A DNA stretch of 64,000 bases from Limosilactobacillus portuensis (lineage in GTDB: Bacteria > Bacillota > Bacilli > Lactobacillales > Lactobacillaceae), in NCBI RefSeq assembly GCF_014838735.1, contig NZ_JABUXQ010000004.1:1-64000 (forward strand), written 5' to 3'. The position numbers and the translations under genes are program-made. The notes under the pieces were generated by a model. It was not told the origin of the DNA and ran no database searches. It worked only from the letters and a program-made list of their open reading frames with translations. Positions within the stretch are counted from its first letter, which is position 1. Each line of letters starts with the position of its first letter. Below are positions 26,836-35,718 of this stretch, in pieces.

Positions 26836-27501
26836 TCACCCCGCTAACCGATATGGGCCGCCCTTTTCACCAACAATCTTTGCTTTTGACTGAATTGACT
26901 GCAGTTTTTGACGTAAATAACAAATATTAATCCAAACTTCTTCAGTATCAGCCTCATCATCAGTAGTCCAAACATGGTGAAGCAGGTCAGCAGCGGTTAA
27001 CTGCTTGACTGCATTAAGAATAAAATACTCTAGCATTTGAGTTTCTTCTCGCGATAAGCTAATTGAGTTACTACTTTCCAGAACCTGCTCATTACTATCT
27101 AAATGCAGATCAGCAAACTGAAGCTTCTCATCACTATATTCTTTTGTTCGCCGTTCTAGTGACCGCAATCGAGCAAGCAGTTCCTTAAGTGAAAACGGCT
27201 TTGTTAAATAATCATCAGCCCCTAAATCTAGCCCATTAACTCGATCATCCTCTTCAGTCATCGCGGTTAACATCATAATATAGGTTCGGTCACCACGGGC
27301 ACGAATTTCCTTTAGCGCTTCAAGACCATCCTTTACCGGCATCATAATGTCTAAAATAATTACGTCATAAGCATTTTTGTTTGAAAGCTCAACTGCCTTC
27401 TGACCATCACCAACAGCGTCTACTTGATAGTCGCTTTGCTCCATGGCCATTTTTAACACCCGTGCCAGTTGCTCTTCATCTTCTGCAAGTAAAATTCTCA
27501 T
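26836..27501 (-). CDS. OmpR/PhoB-family response regulator
   Basis: The start is ATG 27499-27501 behind AGGTGG; an in-frame TTG at 27507 lacks spacing. The receiver domain has acidic pocket AEDEE, phosphorylation Asp in VIILDIMMPVKDG, Thr/Ser switch MLTAMT and Lys in DDYLTKPF. A C-terminal winged helix (VWTTDDEADTEEVWINICYLRQKL) binds DNA. Partner of the adjacent kinase. Confidence 0.92.
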   Translation of the reverse strand: MRILLAEDEEQLARVLKMAMEQSDYQVDAVGDGQKAVELSNKNAYDVIILDIMMPVKDGLEALKEIRARGDRTYIMMLTAMTEEDDRVNGLDLGADDYLTKPFSLKELLARLRSLERRTKEYSDEKLQFADLHLDSNEQVLESSNSISLSREETQMLEYFILNAVKQLTAADLLHHVWTTDDEADTEEVWINICYLRQKLQSIQSKAKIVGEKGGPYRLAG

Positions 27502-27514
27502 GTTCAATTACCAC

Positions 27515-28123
27515 CTAATCTTCTTGAATTAGTTGTCGAATGGTTTCCATCTGAATATCACAGGAAGCAAGCTGATCCGCACACCGTTTCAATTCCTTAC
27601 CGATTCGTTCTGGGTTCTTTATCTGGTGCTTGTATTTAATTTCATGTTCCAAACTAGCCCAAGAATCCATTGCAATTGTTCGCAACTGGATTTCTACATA
27701 GAAATGACCAGGATTTTGACCATCAACATCTTGATAGTTCTCGCTTACATCTAAAATTAAGTGATAACTCCGGTATCCATTTGGCTTTGCCTTTGTGATA
27801 TAGTCTTTCTCTTTAACAACTGAACACCAATCAGCATCACGCAGGATCGCAAGACACCGGTCGATATCACTAATAAAGTTGCAAACAATTCGAATTCCCA
27901 CGGCATCCCGACACCGACGCAATGCAGATTCGACCGTTAATGGGTAATTTTTCCTTTGGCATTTCTCTTCCATACTAGCGGCTGTTTTGACCCGCCCAAT
28001 TAAGTGTTCATATAATTTTGGTCGATGATTATCAATTTCTTGTTGATTTAATTGGCGAATTCGTTCTTCAACGTCAGAAAGAATTGCCTCTAATATTTCT
28101 TCATAAGGGCCATAGATCGACAT
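27515..28123 (-). CDS. small alarmone synthetase, RelA/SpoT-domain protein
   Basis: About 202 residues from ATG 28121-28123 behind AGGAG. A RelA/SpoT nucleotidyltransferase domain: RCRDAVGIRIVCNFI, KPNGYRSYHLILDV and VEIQLRTIAMDSWASLEHEIKYK contain the GTP-binding and catalytic signature of (p)ppGpp synthetases. No hydrolase or TGS domain is present. It is first in the apparent operon with the two-component genes (8-13 base gaps), linking stringent signalling to envelope sensing. Relatives include YjbM/YwaC and the less active YjbM-like group; which one is not decidable by eye. Confidence 0.85.
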   Translation of the reverse strand: MSIYGPYEEILEAILSDVEERIRQLNQQEIDNHRPKLYEHLIGRVKTAASMEEKCQRKNYPLTVESALRRCRDAVGIRIVCNFISDIDRCLAILRDADWCSVVKEKDYITKAKPNGYRSYHLILDVSENYQDVDGQNPGHFYVEIQLRTIAMDSWASLEHEIKYKHQIKNPERIGKELKRCADQLASCDIQMETIRQLIQED

Positions 28124-28214
28124 GATCAACACTCCTATTATCTTTTAACTAGTTTTTATTATAACAAGCTTTCGGAAAACACTTTAGTAATAAGGGATCC
28201 TTAATATAATTATA

Positions 28215-28257
28215 AAAAGCAAGAAATCTGAAATTAAATTTTCAGCTTCTTGCTTTT
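28215..28257. terminator. terminator after the 27-residue peptide gene
   Basis: AAAAGCAAGAA (28215-28225) pairs with TTCTTGCTTTT (28247-28257), inner CTGAAA/TTTCAG. It closes the small gene at 28273. Confidence 0.75.
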
Positions 28258-28272
28258 ATTTAGAACAACCTT

Positions 28273-28356
28273 TTATAGCGTACTGGCAACTAATTCTATT
28301 ATCGCTGTCACAACGGCATCAATAACCGTTAACAGTCTATCCAGAACCGTCTTCAT
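28273..28356 (-). CDS. 27-residue amphipathic small peptide
   Basis: ATG 28354-28356 with a strong TTGAGGAG ribosome site 6 bases upstream and its own terminator downstream. The peptide begins MKTVLDRLLTVIDAVV and ends IIELVASTL; hydrophobic residues alternate with Asp, Arg and Glu in a helix-like pattern. It resembles in size and character the toxins of type I toxin-antitoxin pairs and phenol-soluble-modulin-like peptides, but I do not recognise a family. No antisense RNA promoter was clearly seen. Coding status rests on the ribosome site and isolation between terminator and permease gene. Confidence 0.6.
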   Translation of the reverse strand: MKTVLDRLLTVIDAVVTAIIELVASTL

Positions 28357-28416
28357 TAATTTCTCCTCAATTACTACTAAATAATTACACTAAGTTTATC
28401 ACAGTTTTTGGTACAT

Positions 28417-29733
28417 TTAGTGTTGTTTCTCATTATACCGTTTCATAAAGAAATAGGAGAGCGCAGCCAAAGTAGCCACAACTACGGCAACCATTAATGT
28501 CTTAATAGTAAAGTTAGTAATCATATACGCAGAAATTATTAAGGCAACTACCGGAATTATATCTTTTCCCGGCAGCTTAAATCCGTGATTAGGAAACTGC
28601 CCCGTGTGTTTAAATTTAATTACCGAAAGAATTGACGGAACATACTGAATAAAACTAGCCAACACAATACAAGATACCAAGAAAAGGTATGATTGCGTTA
28701 CCAGAAAAGCAGCCACAATCGCCGTTACCAGAATTGCTACCCATGGGGCATCATACCGGTTCTTCTTCCCGATCCACTTTGGCAACATTTTGTGCTCACT
28801 AGCTAAAGAAGCAATTAATGATGGGGTATCAAAAGAAATTGCAAAAGCTACACCAAAAATACTAATCAACATCCCTGCAATTACGAGTATATATCCCCAC
28901 TCACCAACTCCAGTTCTAAAGGCATGAGCAATCGGTGTACTATATTTTGCGGTAGCTGGTCCCAAAATCCCAATCGCAACAACCATCATTAACGCATAAA
29001 AGACAGTAACTGTAACCATTACAGCTACTAATACTTTCGGAATATTTTTCTCTGGATTCTCCATTTGTTTGGCGGCAATTGGAATAAAAGAAAAACCACA
29101 AAACATGTAAAAAGTAACACTAAACGCCGCTCCAAAATGCTTTGCAAACGGCATTAAACCAGTAGTTGCTACCTGTGGAATGACAGGAGAGAAGTTTGTA
29201 AAGTGAATAAAGAAGATCCCAACAACAATAAAGATAATAATTGTCAGCATCTTAGCAGCCGAAGAAAGATTATCTAATGCTTTAACAATCGTTCGGCCAA
29301 AGAAGTTGATAATTGAGAAGAAAATAATTAATCCAAAAACGCTTGAATAATACAACCAATCATTATTAAATGCCGGAATAAAACTCTTTAAGGTTGTTAG
29401 GAAGGCAACAATCTCTGCAGCAAGTGTACAGCAGCCTAAAAACCACACAAAGATACCGACTTCGTAGTCCCAGAAACGCCCAAAAGCATTATAGGAATAG
29501 ATCCAAGCAGCTCCCGAGTTAGAAAAACGACTGGCTAAGTCGGCATAACAAAGAGCAATTAAACTAACCGTTACTGCCGCAAATAACATTACCAGAACTC
29601 CCGCCAAGTTCATATCCTTATAAATTTCTTGTGGCAGTAAAAATGCTCCTGATCCAATGACACCATTAATTCCTAAAAAATAAATCGACATGAAAGAAAG
29701 TTTTCGCGGAATCTTTTGTTTTGCACTAATCAC
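28417..29733 (-). CDS. APC-family amino acid permease
   Basis: About 438 residues with 12 predicted membrane segments. The frame is open to 29805 but the GTG at 29731-29733 has a GATGGGG site and begins the typical N-terminus (SAKQKIPRKLSFMSIYFLGINGVIGSGAFLLP). The G-I/V-G-S-G-x-F motif of helix 1, which binds the substrate backbone, is intact. It is probably a proton-coupled importer or an antiporter for an amino acid that cannot be named. It stands alone. Confidence 0.88.
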   Translation of the reverse strand: MISAKQKIPRKLSFMSIYFLGINGVIGSGAFLLPQEIYKDMNLAGVLVMLFAAVTVSLIALCYADLASRFSNSGAAWIYSYNAFGRFWDYEVGIFVWFLGCCTLAAEIVAFLTTLKSFIPAFNNDWLYYSSVFGLIIFFSIINFFGRTIVKALDNLSSAAKMLTIIIFIVVGIFFIHFTNFSPVIPQVATTGLMPFAKHFGAAFSVTFYMFCGFSFIPIAAKQMENPEKNIPKVLVAVMVTVTVFYALMMVVAIGILGPATAKYSTPIAHAFRTGVGEWGYILVIAGMLISIFGVAFAISFDTPSLIASLASEHKMLPKWIGKKNRYDAPWVAILVTAIVAAFLVTQSYLFLVSCIVLASFIQYVPSILSVIKFKHTGQFPNHGFKLPGKDIIPVVALIISAYMITNFTIKTLMVAVVVATLAALSYFFMKRYNEKQH

Positions 29734-29864
29734 GATCGCCCCATCTCTTATAAAATTATTAATAGTTATATTATAATTATAATGCCATTGAATTAAGCTA
29801 GACAAATAATTAGTGCTGAAATATTAATAATTTTTCAGAGATTAACCAATTTAAATTAACTCAC

Positions 29865-31652
29865 TTATGGTTCTAGTCCCCCATTAGCAGGTACAGCTAA
29901 AATAAAGTTGAGAATCCGGTTAGCATAACTCTTCGTACCTAAATAATCATCGATAGTTGAATTTAACTCACCTAAATTATCAGTAATGATTCCATCAACA
30001 TGGTTATACATCATCTGCTTCATAACATCGGCATCGTTAACCGTCCAAGAATAAACCGTATCTTTTTGATGATGTGCCTGCTGAATAAACTCGAAGTTCA
30101 GCGTGGAGTATTCCATCGAATAGCCATCAGCAACACTCCGCGGGTAGGAGAAATTATACGGTTGGATGTACAAGACCTTTAGCCCAGGATTCAACTGTTT
30201 TAATCCCGCAACAACACGATAATCAAGTGAATGGACTAAATCATGATCCTTAATAATTCGGTTTCCATATTGACGGTTAAACCGCCTAAGCATCCCTTTA
30301 GAATCTGCAGGAGTTGTTTTTACTTCAATCAACAATTTTTGATGAAGTTTTTCCGCTGCATTAAGATACTGATCAAAACTCGCAATTTTTGCGCGGTGCC
30401 CGTTTTCACGCGCTGTCAACCTAGTTAGTTGAGCTAACGTTAATTCGTGAGGAGTTTTGTTAATTCCCGTTAACTTCTTTAGATTTTCGTCATGAAGGAC
30501 GACAAATTGATGATCCTTAGTTTCATGAATATCCATCTCAACATACGTTGGCTGCAGACGATGGGTCTTTTTCATTGCGGGAATTGTATTTTGAACACCA
30601 TTTTCTTCTGCAACTCCTCGGTGAGAAATGGTAACTGGTCGCGTTAATCCAGAACCATTGAGATAATAGTAATTATTAACCACGATAAGGCCTCCAGCAA
30701 ATATTGCTAATAAGGTGAAAAATGTCCAACCATACCAGCTGGTTCCCCTTATTTGCTTCTTATCTGCTGAAAAATCATCAATTAGGGGAATCACCACCTG
30801 TAGTGCAATTGTTCCTATCCAAATTGTCAATAATTCACTAATAGCTTGAATTAAGGTCAAATTAAATATTGCCATTCCAAACGCTAATTTCCCGGGAAAT
30901 AAATCCATTACCGTCTGCAATCCATAGATTAATAGGTAAAACAGCCCTAAGCTAACTGTGGTCACTATTCCAAGAACAATTAACTGTTTAACGTACTGCC
31001 ACCATTTTAATTTTTGGGTAAGTCGCCAACTTACAACTAAAGCATCGCGAGTTCGGTAACGTTGATAAATCATCAAAGGCAAGGTTAAGATTAACCGAAT
31101 ACCAAGAATCGTAATAATAACGTAGAAAACAATCAATCCAGCCAAAAGCATATTACTTCGCGTCATAAAATCAAAGATAAATTCAGGAATTTGAACCTTT
31201 GATAGTAGTGGTGTCCGAAATACTAGATCAACAAAGGGGAGGACCAGGACAAAATAAAGAAGCATTAATGGCAAAGATCCAGGACGAATATTCTGCATCA
31301 CCAACCATGACTCCTTCATCAAACGTTTGAAACTAATTTGGTTTCCCAAAATCAGCCGAAGTCCCAATAAAAGACATGCAAACTGCCAATAGATCACAAG
31401 AAGCAAGAGAACTAATTCAACTAATAGTCCAATAACTACCATTGTGTGTTGTGTCACTAGTATTCCAATATTTTGGTAAGAGATAAACGGGATTCCACCC
31501 GCTTGCAAGATATAGGTCGTTGCTAACCGAAAAAGCGGGATAAAGATCAGCTGGTTAGCAAGATCTATCCCTACAAATAAGATAATAAAAGATATCCAAT
31601 GTTGCCAAAAATTCTTTGAATACTGGCAAAGGTTACGCCAAATTGCTTTCAA
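29865..31652 (-). CDS. membrane-anchored glycerophosphodiester phosphodiesterase
   Basis: 595 residues from a TTG behind GGGAG. Residues 1-330 hold about 8 membrane segments (GDPD membrane domain). Residues about 345-575 are a GP-PDE barrel: VTISHRGVAEENGVQNTIPAM with the catalytic His-Arg and Glu-Asn, EMDIHETKDHQFVVLHDENLKKLTG with metal ligands and the second His, and LLIEVKT. It hydrolyses glycerophosphodiesters to glycerol 3-phosphate and an alcohol at the outer membrane face. It may act on lipoteichoic acid or lipid head groups. Confidence 0.92.
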   Translation of the reverse strand: MKAIWRNLCQYSKNFWQHWISFIILFVGIDLANQLIFIPLFRLATTYILQAGGIPFISYQNIGILVTQHTMVVIGLLVELVLLLLVIYWQFACLLLGLRLILGNQISFKRLMKESWLVMQNIRPGSLPLMLLYFVLVLPFVDLVFRTPLLSKVQIPEFIFDFMTRSNMLLAGLIVFYVIITILGIRLILTLPLMIYQRYRTRDALVVSWRLTQKLKWWQYVKQLIVLGIVTTVSLGLFYLLIYGLQTVMDLFPGKLAFGMAIFNLTLIQAISELLTIWIGTIALQVVIPLIDDFSADKKQIRGTSWYGWTFFTLLAIFAGGLIVVNNYYYLNGSGLTRPVTISHRGVAEENGVQNTIPAMKKTHRLQPTYVEMDIHETKDHQFVVLHDENLKKLTGINKTPHELTLAQLTRLTARENGHRAKIASFDQYLNAAEKLHQKLLIEVKTTPADSKGMLRRFNRQYGNRIIKDHDLVHSLDYRVVAGLKQLNPGLKVLYIQPYNFSYPRSVADGYSMEYSTLNFEFIQQAHHQKDTVYSWTVNDADVMKQMMYNHVDGIITDNLGELNSTIDDYLGTKSYANRILNFILAVPANGGLEP

Positions 31653-31715
31653 AACTACTCCCTCTTCAATTGCTCAGTCAGTGTATTTTATGTCCTCACC
31701 ATTATACAGCACTCA

Positions 31716-32135
31716 TCATTGACGAACCTGTTTAATATTGGCAAGTGCAATGGCTGGATGGTGATTAAAGAAGACTTTCCCCCGCTCAAGCTTAACTACC
31801 GATACCTGATCACGGAATTCTTCATAGTAGCCAACTTCATCATTAAAGTAGTTAATCACAACTGTTTTTTTCGTCCCAGCTAAAGTCTGGAGGACATTAA
31901 GCAGATGTGCTTGTGTTTTAGCAGGAAGATACTTTTTATGAGAATAAATTACTGCCTTTTGGTGAATTAAATTATTAAACCCCGTCAAAGCTGCAAAAGG
32001 TGAAAATTGACCAGCACGATCCGATTGTGGCATCGGCATGTGTCCCCTTGAATGTTGATAAGGACGTTTCATGATGTCGTTATACTGAGAAGTATCGGTA
32101 AATAATTTTTGCTCAATTATCTCTTTCTCTTCCAT
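31716..32135 (-). CDS. YolD-like protein
   Basis: 139 residues. The core RPYQHSRGHMPMPQSDRAGQFSPFAALTGFN is the YolD signature. It begins 2 bases after the stop of the Y-family polymerase. YolD proteins are habitual partners of UvrX-like polymerases and probably modulate them. Controlled by the same SOS promoter. Confidence 0.88.
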   Translation of the reverse strand: MEEKEIIEQKLFTDTSQYNDIMKRPYQHSRGHMPMPQSDRAGQFSPFAALTGFNNLIHQKAVIYSHKKYLPAKTQAHLLNVLQTLAGTKKTVVINYFNDEVGYYEEFRDQVSVVKLERGKVFFNHHPAIALANIKQVRQ

Positions 32136-32137
32136 TA

Positions 32138-33664
32138 CTATGCTTGGTGACCCCCAATCTGATCATTTCGTTCCTTAGTTGTCGATCCCTTTTTCAAATC
32201 TGCTAGGTGAAGGATAATGTTTTTGTTACCTAGTTTCTGCTGAAGTTTAAGAATCGTCGCTTGCAGTTTTTGGTCACGTTGCCGCTTAATTGCCGCTGCT
32301 TGTTCCTGCTTAATCTCCCTTTGTGGATCCTCAAAAAGATTAACCTGTTTGAAGTGCGGGGTTTGCGCTGCAACATCTTCATCAATCATGTGAGTCACAA
32401 TTAACGTTATCTTCCTGATTAGTAGGCTAGGATTAGTGCATTTTTTATACAACTCTTTATAGATTTGCCTTAATTCTGAACCAGCGGCTGTTGGCAGATC
32501 AAGCTTTTTGTGCGCGTGACTGGGCTTAGCTGTTCTTCGGCCATAAAAATCTTCAACTACCGGTCCCTGATAGTTTGGCGCATACTGAAGACTCTGCGGA
32601 TCGTAGTTAATGACAATGCCAAAATCAGCACTGACTACATGCCGCTTAACCATACTCAATGCAACTGAATCAACCATCCCTTGAGCCGCGGCTAACCCTT
32701 CATGATACTTATACGGCTTCATCAATACTTGACTGGAATAAATTCCGTGTTCTTCTGAATGGTAGTTTTTAATATCCGCGATAGTTGCCGTCTCATGCCC
32801 CCAAGCATGGTCGATTAGCAACTCAGCATTTTTCCCAAACTCACGGTAGAGGATTTCCTCATTGAACGGATCCGACAGTTTACCAAGCGAACAACGGGCA
32901 ATGTCACCCATGGTATGCAAGCCTAATTTTTCCAACCGTTTTGCATAACCGCGACCAATTCGCCAAAAATCTGTCAGGGGCTGATGTGCCCAAAGATAGC
33001 GACGATATTGATACTCATTCATTTGGGCAATCCGGACACCATCTTGATCAGCAGGAATTCGTTTAGCAACAATATCCATCGCAACTTTTGCTAAGTAAAG
33101 GTTTGTACCAATCCCGGCTGTTGCAGTAATTCCGGTTTCTAACTGAATTTGTTGGATAATCTGTTTTGCTAAGGTATGAGGCGATACCTGATGATCATGA
33201 AGGTAATCTGTAACGTCCATCATTACTTCATCAATTGAGTAGGTATGAATGTTCTCGGGTTTGATAAACCGTAGATATATTCCATAGACCTCCGCGCTTT
33301 TTTCCATATAAAAGTGCATCCGCGGCGGAACAATTTGAAAACCAATTCGTAAATTAGGTGACTTTAACAACTTCCCCCGATAAATTGAATCATGTTTCGA
33401 AAGGTGGTGACACGTTGCTTTCTTTGCCCGCTCCCGATTTAACCGATCAACAATTTGTTGAACTTCGTATAAGCGTGGTCGTCCAGGAACTCCAAATTGC
33501 TTTAAAGCTGGTGATACTGCCAAACAAATTGTCTTATTAGTTCGTGACCGATCTGCAACAACTAAGTTAGCATTTAACGGGTTCAAATGATGCGCAATAC
33601 ACTCAACCGATGCATAAAATGATTTCAGATCAATCGCCATATAGATTCTCTGTTGGTCATTCAT
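32138..33664 (-). CDS. Y-family DNA polymerase (UvrX / UmuC-like)
   Basis: 508 residues. Translesion polymerase: MAIDLKSFYASVE with the first metal-binding Asp and the steric region, YSIDEVMMDV with the Asp-Glu pair, ATAGIGTNLYLAKVAMD, and the helix-hairpin-helix region (FWRIGRGYAKRLEKLGLHTMGDI). ATG behind AAAGGAATAT. An SOS box overlaps the promoter, so expression should follow DNA damage. It may allow error-prone bypass replication. Confidence 0.92.
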   Translation of the reverse strand: MNDQQRIYMAIDLKSFYASVECIAHHLNPLNANLVVADRSRTNKTICLAVSPALKQFGVPGRPRLYEVQQIVDRLNRERAKKATCHHLSKHDSIYRGKLLKSPNLRIGFQIVPPRMHFYMEKSAEVYGIYLRFIKPENIHTYSIDEVMMDVTDYLHDHQVSPHTLAKQIIQQIQLETGITATAGIGTNLYLAKVAMDIVAKRIPADQDGVRIAQMNEYQYRRYLWAHQPLTDFWRIGRGYAKRLEKLGLHTMGDIARCSLGKLSDPFNEEILYREFGKNAELLIDHAWGHETATIADIKNYHSEEHGIYSSQVLMKPYKYHEGLAAAQGMVDSVALSMVKRHVVSADFGIVINYDPQSLQYAPNYQGPVVEDFYGRRTAKPSHAHKKLDLPTAAGSELRQIYKELYKKCTNPSLLIRKITLIVTHMIDEDVAAQTPHFKQVNLFEDPQREIKQEQAAAIKRQRDQKLQATILKLQQKLGNKNIILHLADLKKGSTTKERNDQIGGHQA

Positions 33665-33693
33665 CAGCTATATTCCTTTCACTATTTTTATTT

Positions 33694-33723
33694 ATTATAA
33701 CATCTTAATCGAACAAATGGTCG
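33694..33723 (-). promoter_or_regulatory. LexA (SOS) box and promoter of the Y-polymerase operon
   Basis: CGAACAAATGGTCG (33710-33723) matches the Gram-positive SOS box CGAACNNNNGTTCG at all but one fixed base. It overlaps the expected -35 position of a TATAAT -10 (33694-33699). Confidence 0.8.
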
Positions 33724-33786
33724 ATAAAATGTAAAAAAAATGATCCCGACAACTATGTCTAGGATCACTTAGTTAAATATCAGCTC

Positions 33787-34653
33787 TTAAAAATCAACTT
33801 CGTCTGGATCCGCACATTGGCCACCCAGGTTGGTTAGAAGACTAATTTTTCTCATTTCTTCGTCAGTCAGTGCAAAGTCAAAGATTTCGGTATTTTGAAT
33901 CATCCGGTTTTCATGAATTGACTTTGGTAGTGGCACAATCCCCTGTTGAATAATCCATCGCAAGCTAACTTGCGCAGGAGTTTTATCATATTTATCAGCA
34001 ATTTGCAGAATTGTTGGGTTAGTCATTACGCTTGCTCCTTGTCCGCCAAGCGGGGCCCAAGCTTCCACAAGAATATTATGTGCTTGTAAATACTTTACTT
34101 GTTCAGTATGTGGCCAACCAGGATGCACCTCAATTTGGTCAACAGCTGGAGCTACCGTTGCAGTCTTCATCAAGTCAACAATATGGTGCGGCATAAAGTT
34201 ACTTAAACCGATTGCCTTAATTCTGCCCTCTTTATACAGATCCTCCATTGCCCGCCATGTTTCAGCGTTGATTGTACTTGCATCAGTACCGAATTGCTTT
34301 TGGTTTGCCGGCCAATGAATTAAATACAAGTCAAGATAGTCCATTTGAAGCCGATCCAGAGTTTCTTGAAAGGCTTTCTTTGTCGATTCATAACCCCGAT
34401 TGTCGTTCCACAACTTGCTGGTTACAAAAAGGTCTTTCCGGTCAATTCCAGAATCCTTAATTCCCTTACCAACAGCTTCTTCATTACCGTATACAGCGGC
34501 CGTATCAATGTGACGGTAGCCAACCTTAATCGCATCCGCAACCGCTTTTTCAGCAACGTCAGCAGGAGTCCGGAACGTCCCGTAACCGACACACGGAATT
34601 TGGGTCCCGTTATTTAGATTTAACTTTGAATTAATGTTTGTTAATTCGATCAA
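33787..34653 (-). CDS. aldo/keto reductase (2,5-diketogluconate reductase-like)
   Basis: About 288 residues from the TTG at 34651-34653 behind AAGGAAG; the open frame runs to 34698 but without a site and beyond usual family length. Catalytic tetrad: Asp and Tyr in RHIDTAAVYGNEEAVG, Lys in LFVTSKLW and His in YLIHWP. NADPH binding is indicated by the C-terminal PLPKSIHENRM. It reduces aldehydes or ketones; the substrate is unknown. Divergent from the next gene. Confidence 0.92.
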   Translation of the reverse strand: MIELTNINSKLNLNNGTQIPCVGYGTFRTPADVAEKAVADAIKVGYRHIDTAAVYGNEEAVGKGIKDSGIDRKDLFVTSKLWNDNRGYESTKKAFQETLDRLQMDYLDLYLIHWPANQKQFGTDASTINAETWRAMEDLYKEGRIKAIGLSNFMPHHIVDLMKTATVAPAVDQIEVHPGWPHTEQVKYLQAHNILVEAWAPLGGQGASVMTNPTILQIADKYDKTPAQVSLRWIIQQGIVPLPKSIHENRMIQNTEIFDFALTDEEMRKISLLTNLGGQCADPDEVDF

Positions 34654-34781
34654 TTTGTCCACTTCCTTCTCACTTACTATTATATAGTCTTTCCCCAATT
34701 TAGGGTAATTTTTAAAATGTGACTTTCTACTTCATTAAAATTCTATTATAATACTATTAAAATAATTCAAGGAGGTTTTCT

Positions 34782-35501
34782 ATGCGACCACGAATTGCAA
34801 TTCCAGCAGACACTTTAACTGAGGCTACTAATATCATTAATGAGCGCAATGCCGCTTATGCTCCTCGGCCATTAATCGAAGCAATTGTTAAATCAGGAGG
34901 CCTCCCAGTAATTTTTCCTAGTGTGGATCCTGAATTAATTCCCAACTATCTTGACCTTTTCGATGGGATTATTTTTGCAGGTGGTAGCGATGTTGACCCT
35001 ACTTTCTATGGTGAAGAACCGCATCAAGAATTAGGATCTACATACTTCAAGCGCGATCTATTTGAAGTTGCGTTAGTTAAAGCTGCGCTAAAAGCAAATA
35101 AGGCATTAATGGGGATTTGTCGCGGAATGCAAGTAATCAATGTTGCACTCGGTGGAACTGTTTTTCAAGACTTATCAGAAGATCCTCGACAAACGCTAAA
35201 GCACTCCCAAAATGCTCCGGGAAACTTTCCATCCCATCATGTTAATGTGAAACAAGACAGTCGAATCTTTAACTTGGTTGGTTCACGGCCCTATGTTAAC
35301 TCTCGTCATCACCAAGCATTAAACCAAATTGGAAACGACCTAAGAGTAACAGCACGGGCTGATGACCAAATTCCCGAAGCTATTGAATCGATCGATAATG
35401 ATCGTGTTCTGGCTGTTCAATGGCATCCAGAAAACATGTTTAAGCATTATGATTATTCACAAGCGCTTTTCGCTGATCTAATTCAACGAGCACAAGAATA
35501 A
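34782..35501 (+). CDS. gamma-glutamyl-gamma-aminobutyrate hydrolase-like class I amidotransferase (peptidase C26)
   Basis: 239 residues from ATG behind AAGGAGG. PRIAIPADTL start, GGSDVDPTFY oxyanion region, nucleophile Cys in MGICRGMQVINVALGG, and His-Glu of the triad in AVQWHPE. PuuD-like enzymes cleave gamma-glutamyl amides such as gamma-glutamyl-GABA. The neighbouring gshA also handles gamma-glutamyl compounds, so a role in gamma-glutamyl peptide turnover is plausible. Confidence 0.9.
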   Translation: MRPRIAIPADTLTEATNIINERNAAYAPRPLIEAIVKSGGLPVIFPSVDPELIPNYLDLFDGIIFAGGSDVDPTFYGEEPHQELGSTYFKRDLFEVALVKAALKANKALMGICRGMQVINVALGGTVFQDLSEDPRQTLKHSQNAPGNFPSHHVNVKQDSRIFNLVGSRPYVNSRHHQALNQIGNDLRVTARADDQIPEAIESIDNDRVLAVQWHPENMFKHYDYSQALFADLIQRAQE

Positions 35502-35505
35502 ATAA

Positions 35506-35644
35506 AGAGAGAAGCTGGGAGCTGGGAATTAACTTTCTCGGAGGGACGGTTGACTAACCTAGAACGATGAATGATGATGAAATCATCAGAGTCGTTCGTA
35601 GTTAGGCTCGAGTCCCTCAGTTGATTCCCGCGATTAGACTCTCT
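35506..35644. repeat. long imperfect hairpin element
   Basis: Interrupted stems in register: GGGAAT (35524-)/ATTCCC (35624-35629), GAGGGAC (35541-35547)/GTCCCTC (35612-35618), CTAAC (35554-35558)/GTTAG (35601-35605), GAACGA (35562-35567)/TCGTTC (35592-35597) and ATGAT/ATCAT at the tip, plus an outer AGAGAG/CTCTCT. It contains GCTGGGAATTA, also found at 57830-57840. It lies directly after the C26 gene. Confidence 0.7.
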
Positions 35645-35670
35645 AAGTTCGGAGATTAATAAGTATATAT

Positions 35671-35716
35671 AGAGGGCGGGAAAAAACGTTAAGTTTTTTC
35701 CCGCCCTCTTCTCTTT
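35671..35716. terminator. strong bidirectional terminator
   Basis: AGAGGGCGGGAAAAAAC pairs with the matching TTTTTTCCCGCCCTCT. It lies between the convergent C26 hydrolase and gshA genes. Confidence 0.9.
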
Positions 35717-35718
35717 AT

